Counted from the first letter of the stretch, positions 10,650 through 20,329 are shown. The stretch: 64,000 bases of DNA from Rhodopseudomonas rhenobacensis (GCF_014203125.1 NZ_JACHIH010000003.1:1-64000); one strand, 5' to 3'. Notes: generated by a model not told the origin, from the letters alone. Numbers and translations are program-made.

Positions 10650-11429
10650 TCAGTTGAACAGCGCGTCGATGTCGTCCTGCGAGGCGTGGCCCTCGTCGTC
10701 GAGCTTCGGCCCGTTGAGCAGCTTGTCGTCGCCTTCGCGGGTGTCGACGATCGGCGGCGCGTGCGCCTTGATGGCGTCGACGCCGCCCCAGATGTCCATC
10801 ATCGCGGTGATGTGATTCTCGATGAACTTCATCGTGGTCATCACCTTGCTGATGCGCTGGCCGGTGAGATCCTGGAAATTGCAGGCCTCGAAGATCGAGA
10901 TCACCCGCTCCTGGATTTCTTCGCTGATCAGTTTCTGCTGGTCCGGCGAGTTGACCTTGGTCAGCGCGCTGGCGGCCTGGTCGATCGCTTCGGCGGCTTC
11001 GAGGATCAGCTGGGTGGCTTCTTCAGTGCCGCCGACCACGGCGCCGAGCTCGCCGTTGACCTTGGCCATTTCATCGCCGTCGAAGCTCTTGCCGTGCAGC
11101 ACCGCGATCTCGCGCTTGGTGCGGCTGATGGCGTCGTGGATCAGGTCGAGTTCGACCTTCAGCTTCTCGCACTGCTCGATCTGCGCGCGGTAGCTCTCCA
11201 ACAGCGCGTTGGCCTCGGCGATCTGCCTTTCGTTCGAGGCGGCCAATTCGCCGGTGACGACGTTGTGGGCCACGTTACCGTTCGGCATCGCCATCTGCTC
11301 CCGGATCGCCCGCAGCTCGCTCATGATTTCGCTGTGCTTCGGAGCGTTCTCGCTCTCGACGAGGAATTGCTCGGGCGCGACGCCCAAACTGGTTTCTTCG
11401 ATGCGGAAGCGCTTACGCTGAACGGCCAT
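10650..11429 (-). CDS. cheZ: CheZ-family CheY-P phosphatase
   Basis: The 259-residue protein is mostly helical and ends in ASQDDIDALFN, which resembles the C-terminal CheY-binding helix of CheZ. The central stretch EACNFQDLTGQRISKV is the CheZ family active-site signature, containing the Gln that attacks the phospho-Asp of CheY. It would dephosphorylate CheY-P in the cytoplasm. It is not next to the chemotaxis operon at 57287-64000 and stands alone here, with a family 1 repeat downstream. It is longer than enterobacterial CheZ, as is common in alphaproteobacteria. Confidence 0.85.
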   Translation of the reverse strand: MAVQRKRFRIEETSLGVAPEQFLVESENAPKHSEIMSELRAIREQMAMPNGNVAHNVVTGELAASNERQIAEANALLESYRAQIEQCEKLKVELDLIHDAISRTKREIAVLHGKSFDGDEMAKVNGELGAVVGGTEEATQLILEAAEAIDQAASALTKVNSPDQQKLISEEIQERVISIFEACNFQDLTGQRISKVMTTMKFIENHITAMMDIWGGVDAIKAHAPPIVDTREGDDKLLNGPKLDDEGHASQDDIDALFN

Positions 11430-11747
11430 TGGATTGTCTCACCCTCATTCACTATCTTGTTGTTAGCGCGATCTGTTTAACGACGCGTTCACGGCCGCGG
11501 CAGGTGCCCGCGGCTTGCTATCGAGGCTGTTCGCAGCGCGCCGGACCCTTGATACGCGCGGTTAACCATGCAGGTGTCGCGTTCATCGAAAATAAACGCT
11601 GTCGTCAGGAACGCGGCGAGTTGCGGTCGTGGTGAATCCAAAGCCCGGATCTGTTTACCAAAGCGATGCGTTTTTGTTTCTAACTGATCGCGTTCACGCA
11701 AGCGCTCCTTCAGGCGCGTTCCCGACGAAACAGTGCAGAGTACGTCG
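11430..11747. other. Intergenic region between cheZ and the L,D-transpeptidase gene
   Basis: About 318 bases that must hold two divergent promoters. A perfect 7-base inverted repeat (GCCGCGG / CCGCGGC, loop 7) lies at 11494-11514 with no T-run on either side. No gene, RNA or known operator is recognisable. Confidence 0.5.
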
Positions 11748-12548
11748 ATGTTGAAAAAAGCCACTCTCGCCTTGCTCACCGGCGCGTCCTGTGTGGGTGC
11801 CGGCTTCTCTCCCGCCGCGGCGATCGAAATCGAAATGCCCGGCGCGCAACCTTCCGTGATCTACGCCGATCAGCCGGCGCCGCCGACCCGCATGGCGTCG
11901 GCGCAACGCGCGCGGATGGGCGGCGGCTTCATCGAATTCCTGTTCAGCGACGGCCCGGCGCAGCCCGGCTACGGCGAGCCGGCGCCACGCTATCAGGCGC
12001 CGCCGGACTATTACGAGCCGCGGCAGCGCATGCTGCTGCCGGGCCCGCCGCAGCAGGGACTGCTGCAGAGCGAAGAGGCGGTCGATCCGCAGCAGCAGCC
12101 GTTCGATCCGAAATACGAAAAGCAGCTGGTCGATTACCACGGCAGCGAAAAGCCCGGCACCATCGTGGTCGACACCCCGAACAAGTTCCTGTTCCTGGTG
12201 CAGGGCGACGGCAAGGCGCTGCGCTACGGCATCGGCGTCGGCCGCCCCGGCTTCACCTGGAGCGGCGTCAAGCAGATCTCGGCGAAGAAGGAATGGCCGG
12301 ACTGGACGCCGCCGCCGGAAATGCTGGCGCGGCGGCCCGATCTGCCGCGGCACATGGAAGGCGGCCCGCAAAATCCGCTCGGTGCGCGGGCGATGTATCT
12401 CGGCTCGTCGCTGTACCGCATTCACGGCTCCAACGAGCCGTGGACGATCGGCACCAATGTCTCCTCGGGCTGCATCCGGATGCGCAACGAGGACGTCATC
12501 GATCTGTACGGCCGGGTCAATGTCGGCGCCCGGGTGATCGTGATCTGA
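11748..12548 (+). CDS. L,D-transpeptidase (YkuD domain)
   Basis: A 266-residue secreted protein with a signal peptide (MLKKATLALLTG up to about PAAA). After a Pro/Gln-rich linker, the YkuD catalytic domain fills the C-terminal half. The active-site block HGSNEPWTIG...SSGCIRM supplies His226 and the nucleophile Cys242. Such enzymes make 3-3 crosslinks in peptidoglycan or attach proteins to it. A GTG at 11733 is an alternative start in the same frame, but the ATG at 11748 gives a cleaner signal peptide; neither has a strong ribosome site. Confidence 0.88.
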   Translation: MLKKATLALLTGASCVGAGFSPAAAIEIEMPGAQPSVIYADQPAPPTRMASAQRARMGGGFIEFLFSDGPAQPGYGEPAPRYQAPPDYYEPRQRMLLPGPPQQGLLQSEEAVDPQQQPFDPKYEKQLVDYHGSEKPGTIVVDTPNKFLFLVQGDGKALRYGIGVGRPGFTWSGVKQISAKKEWPDWTPPPEMLARRPDLPRHMEGGPQNPLGARAMYLGSSLYRIHGSNEPWTIGTNVSSGCIRMRNEDVIDLYGRVNVGARVIVI

Positions 12549-12626
12549 ACCACACCGAGTGTTGTTGCGGACGGGAACGGAGCTGTGACATGAAGTCCGT
12601 ACCGTCCGTCCGCGAGAACGTCCGCC

Positions 12627-14813
12627 ATGAACAGTGTGGAACGAGAGTTTCAAGACGCCGTCAGGGCGCTGCAATCCGGCAGGCTTCACGAGGCCGAGCC
12701 GCGGTTCAGAGCGCTGTTGAAGGCGCAGCCGAAGAACGTCGCAGCTCTCAATCTCCTGACAATTGTTCTTATGAACACCGGGCGGCACGCCGAAGCCGAG
12801 AAGGTGATCGCCAAGGCGATCAGGCTCAATCAGAGCTCGGATACGTCCTACTATAATTACGGCGTGATCCTGAAGGCGCTCGATCGACCCCGCGACGCGC
12901 TCACGCAGTTCGACAACGCCATCCGCCTCAATCCGCTTGTGCCGGAGACCTGGAATAATCGCGGCGTCGTTTGCAACGATCTCAAACAATACGACGACGC
13001 GATCCGCAGCTTCGATCGGGCCGTGTCACTTGCGCCGAATTACGCCGATGCATTGCATAACAAGGGAAAAGCGCTCAGCGAGCTGAGGCGCTATGACGAG
13101 GCTCTGAGCGCGTTCGATCGGGCGCTCGCACTTCAACCGGGGTTGGCGGAGGCCTGGGTGGGCCGCGGCAATTGCCTCGGCCATCTGATGCGTCGCGACG
13201 AGGCGATGGTCGCCTACGACAAGGCGCTGGCGCTGAAGCCGCAACTGGCCGAAGCCTGGCTCGGCCGTGCGATCTCGTTGTTCGAGCTCAAGCGTTTCGC
13301 CGATGCGCTGTCGGCCTGCGACAAGGCGCTGGCGTTCAAGCCGGAGCTGACCGAGGCGCTGCCGTGGCGGGGCGAGGCGCTGCGCAAGCTGGGCCGGTGC
13401 GATCAAGCGATCGCCGCCTATCAGCAGGCGCTGGCGTCGCGGCCTGACCTCGCCGGCCTCAAGGGCATCTGGCTGTCGACGAAAATGCGGATCTGCGATT
13501 GGAGCGGGTTTGACGCCGCCTGCGCCGATTTGGTTTCGGATCGCAGTCTCGAGACGGCGTGCGCGCTGCCGTTCAACCTTCTGGCGATCCCGTCCTCGCC
13601 CGAGCAGCAATTGAAATCCGCCCGAGGCTGGGTCGCGGTTCATGTTGCACGATTCGGCGAGCCGCTGTGGAAGGGCGAACACTACCGCCACGATCGGATT
13701 CGCGTCGCTTATCTGTCGTCCGACTTCCATCAGCATGCGACGGCCTATCTGATGGCGGGGCTGTTCGAGTGCCACGACCGATCGAAGCTGCAAACCATCG
13801 CCATATCGTGCTGCCCCGACGACGGATCGGAAATCCGCCGGCGGCTGCAGTCGTCGTTCGACAGCTTCGTCGAAGCCGCCGACAAGGGCGATGACGAGAT
13901 CGCCGCGCTCGTCAGAGCGATGGAGGTCGACATCCTGGTCGATTTGAAGGGATTCACCGAAGACGCCAGGACGAACGTGTTCGCGAGGCGGCCTGCTCCG
14001 ATCCAGGTGAGTTTTCTCGGCTATCCCGGCACCATGGGGGCGGCTTTCATGGATTACATCATTGCCGATCGCGTCGTCATTCCCGAGCATCAGTATCCAT
14101 ATTACGACGAGCGGGTGGTGAGCCTGCCGCACAGTTATCAGCCGAACGACGCCAGGCGCGCGATTGCCGACACAAGCTTCAGTCGCGGCGATCTTGGCTT
14201 GCCGCCGCAGGGGTTTGTGTTTTGCTGTTTCAACAGCACGGCCAAAATCCTGCCGCAGACGTTCGACTGCTGGATGCGGATTCTCGAGCAGGTCGACGGC
14301 AGCGTGCTGTGGCTGCTGACGGACAACGATACGGCCGCGGCCAATCTGCGCAAAGAGGCCGCGGCGAGGGGCGTCGATGCAGGCCGGCTGGTGTTTGCGC
14401 CGTTCATGGCGGTGCAGGATCACCTGGCGAGACTGCGCGCCGCCGACCTGGTGTTGGACACGCTACCCTACAACGCCCATACCACGGCGAGCGACGCGTT
14501 GTGGGCCGGCGTGCCGGTGTTGACTTGTCTGGGAAGCACATTTGCCGGACGGGTCGCAGCGAGCCTGTTGCACGCTGCCGATCTGCCGGAGCTGGTGACG
14601 ACGTCGATGGACGAGTACGAGCGGCTCGCGGTCGAGCTTGCGACAGCCCCGGGCAGAATCGGCGACATTCGGCGCAGGCTGAATGACAATCGTCTGACCG
14701 CGCCGTTGTTCAACACCGAACTGTTTGCGAGGCACCTCGAGGCGGCCTACAGCGCAATGCATCAGCGCTTGCAGAGCGGCCTGCCGCCGGACCATATCGC
14801 CGTTCAGGGATAG
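12627..14813 (+). CDS. TPR protein with SPINDLY/OGT-type glycosyltransferase domain
   Basis: 728 residues. Roughly residues 5-290 are eight tandem tetratricopeptide repeats (recurring AL...KPxLAEAWxxRG patterns). The rest matches the GT41 family of O-linked GlcNAc transferases: RVAYLSSDFHQHATAYLM, the DLKGFT motif, IQVSFLGYPGTMG, and the sugar-nucleotide-binding DTLPYNAHTTASDALWAGVPVLT. Known members add sugars to Ser/Thr of proteins; bacterial substrates are mostly unknown. There is no signal peptide, so it acts in the cytoplasm. Codon usage and base composition look slightly less GC-biased than in its neighbours. Confidence 0.88.
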   Translation: MNSVEREFQDAVRALQSGRLHEAEPRFRALLKAQPKNVAALNLLTIVLMNTGRHAEAEKVIAKAIRLNQSSDTSYYNYGVILKALDRPRDALTQFDNAIRLNPLVPETWNNRGVVCNDLKQYDDAIRSFDRAVSLAPNYADALHNKGKALSELRRYDEALSAFDRALALQPGLAEAWVGRGNCLGHLMRRDEAMVAYDKALALKPQLAEAWLGRAISLFELKRFADALSACDKALAFKPELTEALPWRGEALRKLGRCDQAIAAYQQALASRPDLAGLKGIWLSTKMRICDWSGFDAACADLVSDRSLETACALPFNLLAIPSSPEQQLKSARGWVAVHVARFGEPLWKGEHYRHDRIRVAYLSSDFHQHATAYLMAGLFECHDRSKLQTIAISCCPDDGSEIRRRLQSSFDSFVEAADKGDDEIAALVRAMEVDILVDLKGFTEDARTNVFARRPAPIQVSFLGYPGTMGAAFMDYIIADRVVIPEHQYPYYDERVVSLPHSYQPNDARRAIADTSFSRGDLGLPPQGFVFCCFNSTAKILPQTFDCWMRILEQVDGSVLWLLTDNDTAAANLRKEAAARGVDAGRLVFAPFMAVQDHLARLRAADLVLDTLPYNAHTTASDALWAGVPVLTCLGSTFAGRVAASLLHAADLPELVTTSMDEYERLAVELATAPGRIGDIRRRLNDNRLTAPLFNTELFARHLEAAYSAMHQRLQSGLPPDHIAVQG

Positions 14814-14856
14814 CGACTTTTCGAGTTTTGATTGATGCGGTTCAACATTTCCAGGC

Positions 14857-14971
14857 TGTCATTCCGGGGCGAGAGCAGCGATAGCTGCGAGCGAGCCCGG
14901 AAACCATAACCCCTGCAGGGGATATGGATTCCGGACTTGCTCGTTCTTGCGAACTCGCAATCCGGAATGAC
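14857..14971. repeat. Palindromic intergenic repeat, family 1, copy C
   Basis: Opens TGTCATTCCGGGGCGAGAG and closes CGCAATCCGGAATGAC, with the core ATAACCCCTGCAGGGGATAT shared with copy A. It sits between convergent genes. Confidence 0.85.
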
Positions 14972-15026
14972 GACGGCGTTTGGGTTGGATGCTTCAATCC
15001 CAACCGAAAATGATCTCACTCGCGCA

Positions 15027-15058
15027 CGCAAAACGGCCGCCCTTGCGGGGCGGCCGTT
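15027..15058 (-). terminator. Terminator of the DUF2076 gene
   Basis: A long GC stem (AACGGCCGCC / GGCGGCCGTT) at 15032-15058 is followed on the minus strand by TTTTGCG. It lies about 50 bases past the stop of the gene at 15107-15952. Confidence 0.75.
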
Positions 15059-15106
15059 GTCGTAGTCGGAGGGTGGCGAAGCGGGGCTGCGCCGGATGGC
15101 GAAAGC

Positions 15107-15952
15107 TCACGCGTAGTCGCTGTCGCCGCCGTCGTCGAAATCGTCGGAATCCATATCCATATCGTCGTGATCAGTATCGTCGTTCGACGCCTGATCGAAC
15201 ATGCCCTGGCGGGATGAGCTGTCGTCGGCGCGCTGCCCGGACGAGCCGACGTCGTTCAGGCCGGCGTCCTTGGCGAGATCGCCGCCGGACTGATCGTTGC
15301 TCCACGGGCTGCGGGTCTCGGCGCCGTCCTTGCCGAGCCCGGCCTGGTCGCCGAAGCTCTGCTGGCCGCTGCCGCCGCCCATCATGCCGCGAATGCTGGA
15401 GAGCAGCATCGAGCCGCCGACCACGCCGGCGGCCGCGGCCGCCGCGGTGCCGAGAAACGAACCGCCGCCGCCGCCGAACCCCGGCTGCTGTTGCTGCGCG
15501 CCATAGCCTTGCTGGCCATAGGGCTGCGCCGGCTGGCCGTAGGGCTGCCCGGGTTGGCCATAGGGCTCACGATTGAAGCCGCCGCCCTGCGGCAGCACCT
15601 GTCCGGTATTCCAGGCCGGACGGCTGGCGGGCTCCGGCGGCCGCACATTGGGCACCGAGCCGCGCGGCTGCTGCTCGTTGCCGAACAGCGCGTCGCGCAT
15701 CGAATCGAGGAAGCCGCCGGGGCGCTGCGGCTCTTGCGCGGCGCCGCCTTCCAGTTCCTGAATCCGGGCATCGGCGCGCTTCAGCGCTTCGTCCTGCAGC
15801 AGCACGGTCTGCACCAGCGCATAGACGGCGTTGGGGGCACGGCGCAGCCCCTGCGCAATTGCGTCGGCGGCATTCGGATCGCGCGGCGCGGTTTCGACGC
15901 GGGCGAGCCGATCAAACAGATCGTCGACCAACTGGCGTTCTTGCGGTGTCAT
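15107..15952 (-). CDS. DUF2076 family protein
   Basis: The 281-residue protein starts MTPQERQLVDDLFDRL, the hallmark of DUF2076, and its N-terminal 80 residues are a helical, possibly coiled-coil region. The middle is low complexity: Pro/Tyr/Gln/Gly repeats (YGQPGQPYGQPAQPYGQ) and a glycine run, then a short hydrophobic Ala/Gly segment (about 165-190). The C terminus is extremely acidic (Asp/Met/Ser). The ATG at 15952 has GGAG at correct spacing; the in-frame GTG at 15964 overlaps that ribosome site. The biochemical role of the family is not known. Confidence 0.8.
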   Translation of the reverse strand: MTPQERQLVDDLFDRLARVETAPRDPNAADAIAQGLRRAPNAVYALVQTVLLQDEALKRADARIQELEGGAAQEPQRPGGFLDSMRDALFGNEQQPRGSVPNVRPPEPASRPAWNTGQVLPQGGGFNREPYGQPGQPYGQPAQPYGQQGYGAQQQQPGFGGGGGSFLGTAAAAAAGVVGGSMLLSSIRGMMGGGSGQQSFGDQAGLGKDGAETRSPWSNDQSGGDLAKDAGLNDVGSSGQRADDSSSRQGMFDQASNDDTDHDDMDMDSDDFDDGGDSDYA

Positions 15953-16060
15953 GATGTTCTCCACGGCAACCTATCATCCCACTCGCGGGCGCTTGCGCGG
16001 CCGCACGGTGGGTGCCGGAGATGTAAGTGGCGTTTATGTCGCAATAAGTGTCGCGGCGGA

Positions 16061-16954
16061 TTAAATTTCGGTATGCGACAAACTGACCGGCCCGGCCGGC
16101 GGCGCGGCAACGCGCTGCAGCGTGACCTGGTGCGCTTCGATCAGCTCGACGAAGGCGTCGCTGTGCAGGAAGGCGCGCTCCCGCTCGCGCTGATCGGTCA
16201 ACGGATCGAGCGCGATCAGGGTGTCGTCGACATAGCCGGGATGGCACATCACCAGCCCGCGGTCCGGCAGCCCGTCGAGAAAGCCGCGCATCAGCCCGGC
16301 AAAATCGTTCGCTTTGAGAAAATCATAGGCGCCGGCAAATCCCGGATTGAAGCCGAGCGCGGCGCGCGTGGCGCGGGCGCGAAACGGCGAACTCAGCACG
16401 TCGAGCAGCAGCGCCTTCGGCATCGCGACGCGCTGCGACAGTGGCTGCACCCGGCCGCATTGCCGCACCCAGGCGTCGGGCGCGGCCTCCGCCACCGCCT
16501 CCAGGAAGGCGTCGCGGATCTGCGGAAACAGCTGCACGTGCTGATGGCCGTCGACGTAATCCGGGGCGCGGCCGAATAGGTTGCCGAAGGCAGCGAGCTG
16601 CGCGGCAAGCTCGGTGCGAAAGAAGCCGCGGTCGAGCCGTCGCAGCAGGCTCTGCTGCAACAGCTGCGCAAGCGGCAGGAACAGCCCGCCCTCCAGCGGC
16701 CGGAACTGCAGCGTCAGCGGCGAGAACGGCGCGGTCAGCGTGGCGTGCAGCCCGATCGCGCAATCCGGATTGTCGGCGACGACGGCTTTGAGCGCCTCGG
16801 CCTCGTCGCGGCCGATCGCGGGGCCCACCATCATCACCGAGGTGGCGTTGATGCGTTTGGCGGCGATCAGTTCGCGGATCGCGCGGTTGACGCCGGGGCT
16901 GAGGCCGTAATCGTCGGCGCACAGCCAGATCCGGCGCGGCGCGGCGCTACTCAT
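16061..16954 (-). CDS. ChbG/HpnK-family deacetylase
   Basis: The 297-residue protein carries the YdjC-fold metal-site motifs: IWLCADDYGLSPGVNRAI near residues 9-26 (ADDYG), GLHATLTAPFSP, DGHQHVQLFP (HxH) and MCHPGY. Members remove acetyl groups from N-acetylated sugars; ChbG acts on chitooligosaccharides and HpnK in hopanoid side-chain synthesis. Its ATG overlaps the stop of the upstream glycosyltransferase by 4 bases (16951-16954), implying coupled translation. The pairing suggests deacetylation of the sugar that the glycosyltransferase attaches to a lipid carrier. No hpn genes are nearby. Confidence 0.85.
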   Translation of the reverse strand: MSSAAPRRIWLCADDYGLSPGVNRAIRELIAAKRINATSVMMVGPAIGRDEAEALKAVVADNPDCAIGLHATLTAPFSPLTLQFRPLEGGLFLPLAQLLQQSLLRRLDRGFFRTELAAQLAAFGNLFGRAPDYVDGHQHVQLFPQIRDAFLEAVAEAAPDAWVRQCGRVQPLSQRVAMPKALLLDVLSSPFRARATRAALGFNPGFAGAYDFLKANDFAGLMRGFLDGLPDRGLVMCHPGYVDDTLIALDPLTDQRERERAFLHSDAFVELIEAHQVTLQRVAAPPAGPVSLSHTEI

Positions 16955-17982
16955 TCGGCGGCGGTCCGCTCATTGGTGCTGGTGGTCTCGGCGCGCTTGA
17001 CGCTGTGTTCGGCGACGAAATAGATCGGCCGCGCCTTCAGCTCGGAGAGGATTTTTCCGATGTATTCGCCGACGATGCCGATCATGATCAGCTGCACGCC
17101 GCCGATCGTCATCAGTCCGACCACCAGCGACGGATAGCCCGGCACCGATTTGCCGCTCACCATGGTCTCCCACAGGATCGACAGCCCGAACAGGAAGGCG
17201 ACAAACGCCAAGAGCAGCCCGAGCAGGCTGGCGATGCGCAGCGGCGCCACCGAGAACGAGGTCAGGCCTTCGATCGACAACCCGACCAGCCGCGCGGCAT
17301 TGAACGAGGTGATGCCGTGCGAGCGCGGCTCCGGCTCATAGTCGACGCGGATCTGGCGGAAGCCGATCCAGCTCGCCAGCCCCTTGAAGAAGCGGTTGCG
17401 CTCCGGCAATTGCCGCAAGGCCGCTGCGGCGCGCGGCGACAGCAGCCGGAAATCGCCGGCGTCTTCCGGAATTTTCTGCCGGGCGCCCCAATTGATCAGC
17501 ACGTAGAAGCCGCGCACCGCGGTGCGGCGCAGCCAGGATTCGTTGTCGCGATGCGCCTTGGCGGTGTAGACGACGTCGTAGCCGTCGACGATCCAGTGCT
17601 GCACCAATTGTTCGACCAGCGCCGGCGGGTGCTGGCCGTCGCCGTCCATGAACAGCACCGCGCCGTTTCCGGCGTGGTCGAGCCCGGCCATCAGCGCGGC
17701 TTCCTTGCCGAAATTGCGCGACAGCGACACCACCTGGACGTCGAGCGTCGGCGCGGCCAGGCCGTGGGCGACACTCAGCGTGGCATCCGCGCTGCCGTCG
17801 TCGACATAGATCACTTCGCAGGCCAGCCCGTAGCGCTGCCGCAGCGTGGCGGCCAGCGCCACCAGCCGCTCGTGCAGCTGCGGCAGGCCGGCGGCCTCGT
17901 TGTAGAGCGGCACCACCAGCGACAGCTTTCGCGCTGCGGCGGTGCCGGTGCCGAGGGCGGACAGGTCAGAACCTAGAATCAT
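16951..17982 (-). CDS. Family 2 glycosyltransferase with C-terminal membrane segments
   Basis: 343 residues. The GT2 domain begins LSLVVPLYNEAAGLPQLHERL and contains VIYVDDGSADATL and the metal-binding FMDGDGQHPP. Two membrane segments follow near the C terminus (SLLGLLLAFVAFLFGLSIL and the region with GGVQLIMIGIVGEYIGKI). This layout is that of polyprenyl-phosphate glycosyltransferases (ArnC/GtrB/DPM1 type), which load one sugar onto undecaprenyl phosphate at the inner membrane. It is the first gene of a two-gene operon with the ChbG/HpnK-like deacetylase. An in-frame ATG at 18027 adds 15 residues and is less likely. Confidence 0.88.
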   Translation of the reverse strand: MILGSDLSALGTGTAAARKLSLVVPLYNEAAGLPQLHERLVALAATLRQRYGLACEVIYVDDGSADATLSVAHGLAAPTLDVQVVSLSRNFGKEAALMAGLDHAGNGAVLFMDGDGQHPPALVEQLVQHWIVDGYDVVYTAKAHRDNESWLRRTAVRGFYVLINWGARQKIPEDAGDFRLLSPRAAAALRQLPERNRFFKGLASWIGFRQIRVDYEPEPRSHGITSFNAARLVGLSIEGLTSFSVAPLRIASLLGLLLAFVAFLFGLSILWETMVSGKSVPGYPSLVVGLMTIGGVQLIMIGIVGEYIGKILSELKARPIYFVAEHSVKRAETTSTNERTAAE

Positions 17983-18072
17983 CGATCGGTTTCCAAGCGC
18001 GCGGTCTGTGCCACGACCATATGGCACTTGTGGCGCGCTGTCGCCACGGGGCCTAGGCGGTCCCGCGGCGGA

Positions 18073-19047
18073 TTATTGCCGCAGAAAACTCTCGAGCTTG
18101 GCGAATAGCGGGTTCTCGCGGTCGAGCACGTAGTCCAACGAGGCGATCGACACGGTGTCGGCGCCGTGGTCGCGCAGGAAGCTGCCGAGCGCGTAGAGCT
18201 GCGACGGCGGGCAGTGCAGCGTGATCATGCCGGACGAGGTCGGGCCGCCGAACGGCGACACCACGCCGAAGCGGTTGTGCGCCTCGGTCAATAGTGCTGC
18301 ATCGCAACCCGCAAAGCGGGTGCGGACTTCCTTGTATTTGTTGGCGCGGGCGCGCGCGGCGATACGATCGAGGATCACGCGCGCCGTCTCCAACGCCTCG
18401 GGGCTCCAATCGGCGGCGCGCGACGCCACCAGATTGGCTTGGCTGCGCAGGATCACGCCGTCGTCGAGCACCTTGAGGCCGTTGGCGACCAGCGTGGCGC
18501 CGCTGGAGGTGATGTCGACGATCATCTCGGCGGTGCCGACCGCGGGGGCGCCCTCGGTGGCGCCGGCGCTCTCGACGATGCGATAGTCGACGACGCCGTG
18601 CATGGCGAAGAAATTCCGCGTCAGGTTGATGTATTTGGTGGCGACCCGCATCCTGCGATTGTGCTGGGCGCGAAACCCGGTGGTGACGTCGTCGAGGTCG
18701 GCCATGGTGCGGACGTCGATCCAGGCCTGCGGCACCGCGACCACCACATTGGCGCCGCCGAAGCCGAGGCCCTCGAGCAGCGCCACCTTCTTGTCGGCGT
18801 CCGCGATGCTCTCGCGGATCAGGTCCTCGCCGGTGATGCCGAGATGCACCGTGCCGCGCGCCAGCTGGGCGGCGATCTCACTGGCCGAGAGATACGCGAT
18901 CTCGACATTGTCGAGGCCGGCGATGGTGCCGCGATAATCGCGGGCGCCGCCGAGCTTGGAGAGCGTGAGGCCGGCGCGGGCGAAGAACGCTTCGGCGTTT
19001 TCCTGCAGCCGGCCTTTGGACGGAACGGCGAGAACGAAGGTCGTCAT
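18073..19047 (-). CDS. hisG: ATP phosphoribosyltransferase HisG
   Basis: The 324-residue protein catalyses the first step of histidine synthesis (ATP + PRPP to phosphoribosyl-ATP). Recognisable parts are [15 protein letters not shown] at the start, LGITGEDLI, the PRPP-binding segment [18 protein letters not shown] and a C-terminal tail [20 protein letters not shown] that looks like the regulatory ACT-like domain of long HisG. The ATG overlaps the hisZ stop by 4 bases, so the two are translationally coupled. Long-form HisG normally works without HisZ; having both is a feature of this lineage worth noting. Confidence 0.93.
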   Translation of the reverse strand: MTTFVLAVPSKGRLQENAEAFFARAGLTLSKLGGARDYRGTIAGLDNVEIAYLSASEIAAQLARGTVHLGITGEDLIRESIADADKKVALLEGLGFGGANVVVAVPQAWIDVRTMADLDDVTTGFRAQHNRRMRVATKYINLTRNFFAMHGVVDYRIVESAGATEGAPAVGTAEMIVDITSSGATLVANGLKVLDDGVILRSQANLVASRAADWSPEALETARVILDRIAARARANKYKEVRTRFAGCDAALLTEAHNRFGVVSPFGGPTSSGMITLHCPPSQLYALGSFLRDHGADTVSIASLDYVLDRENPLFAKLESFLRQ

Positions 19048-20210
19048 GACGCGCTCCCGGCGCTGCGAGTGGCGGGGTTGGCGAGTTCGGTGAGGGCTTC
19101 GATCCACACCGAGAAGCCGACCGCGGCGATCGGCTCGGCGGCGCCGAGCTGCGAGAGGAGGCCGTCATAGCGGCCGCCGGCGACCAGCGGCTCGTCGCCA
19201 TTGTCCTTGCGGTGCACTTCGAATTCGAAGCCGGTGTAGTAGTCGACGCCGCGGCCGAACGAGGTCGAGAACCTGGTGGCGGAGAGGTCGATGCCGCGCG
19301 CGGCCATGAAGCCGATCCTGGCTTCGAACTCGTCGATCGCCGCGTTGATGTCGAGCTTGGCGTCGGCGGCGAGCGCCCGCAGTTGCAGCAAGGCGTCGCC
19401 GGGGCTGCCGGAGATGGCGAGGAAGCGCTTGATCTTGTCGAGCGCGTCGCGCGGCAGCGCGCCGCCCTTCAGCGTCGATTGTTCGAGAAAGCGGTCGGCG
19501 ATTTCCGCAACCGACCGGCCGCCGACATTGCTGGCGCCCGCAATCGACATCAGGTCGGTGACCAGCGCCAAAGCCGCCTTGCGGTCGGAGCCGGCGAGTG
19601 CGGCCAGCACGCCCTCATATTCGTTGCGCGGCGTCGCGGTCGCCAGCGTGAGGCGTTCCAGGTCCTGCGCGAGATCGGATTTGCGGTTGAAGTCCTTGAT
19701 CAGCCGCCGCCGCCATACCGGATAGAGGTCGAGCGCGTCGATCAGCGCGATGAACAGTGCCACGTCGCCGGTGCGGATATCGACGTCGGTGACGCCGAAC
19801 GCCGCGGTGGCTTGCAGCCCCAGCGCCAGCATCTCGGCGTCGGCGGCGGCGCGGTCGAGCCGGCCGAAGGATTCGATGCCGGCCTGTAAAAATTCGCTGC
19901 GGCCGCCGCCGCGCTGCCGGAACACCGGCCCGAGATAGCAGAACCCGGCGGGTTTTCCCGCGCTTGGCGAGGCGAGATAGTCCCGCGCCACCGGAATGGT
20001 GAGGTCGGGCCGCAGGCACAGCTCCTCGCCGGACGCGTCGGTGGTGAGGTAAAGGCTCTTGCGGATGTCTTCGCCGGACAGATCGAGGAACGGCTCCGCC
20101 GGCTGCAGGATCGCCGGCTCGGCCTTGGTGTAGCCGGCCTGCCCGAACGAGGCCAGCAGGGCGTCCGCCCATCCGGCGGACACGGTCGCAGGAGCGGCGG
20201 TGTTGGTCAT
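19044..20210 (-). CDS. hisZ: HisZ, regulatory subunit of ATP phosphoribosyltransferase
   Basis: 388 residues resembling histidyl-tRNA synthetase without the anticodon domain. The paralogous catalytic-core motifs are visible: [14 protein letters not shown], the motif 2 region [27 protein letters not shown], and the C-terminal [13 protein letters not shown] and [11 protein letters not shown]. In species with HisZ it forms a hetero-octamer with HisG and is needed for activity and histidine feedback. It is upstream of hisG, with a 4-base overlap. Confidence 0.93.
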   Translation of the reverse strand: MTNTAAPATVSAGWADALLASFGQAGYTKAEPAILQPAEPFLDLSGEDIRKSLYLTTDASGEELCLRPDLTIPVARDYLASPSAGKPAGFCYLGPVFRQRGGGRSEFLQAGIESFGRLDRAAADAEMLALGLQATAAFGVTDVDIRTGDVALFIALIDALDLYPVWRRRLIKDFNRKSDLAQDLERLTLATATPRNEYEGVLAALAGSDRKAALALVTDLMSIAGASNVGGRSVAEIADRFLEQSTLKGGALPRDALDKIKRFLAISGSPGDALLQLRALAADAKLDINAAIDEFEARIGFMAARGIDLSATRFSTSFGRGVDYYTGFEFEVHRKDNGDEPLVAGGRYDGLLSQLGAAEPIAAVGFSVWIEALTELANPATRSAGSAS

Positions 20211-20329
20211 CTTGAAGTCTCGGCTAAGGTTTTTTGTGAAGTCGGCGCAGCCCTTAGCATGGCGGCATGACAGATTCGACCGTCGAATGGGCTAGGGCTG
20301 CGCCGGACGCCAGATGCAACCGGAGCGTG

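Noticed and set aside
15470-15570. Short tandem repeats that could be mistaken for a repeat array
   Set aside because: They are in frame within the DUF2076 gene and encode YGQP units; no spacer pattern.
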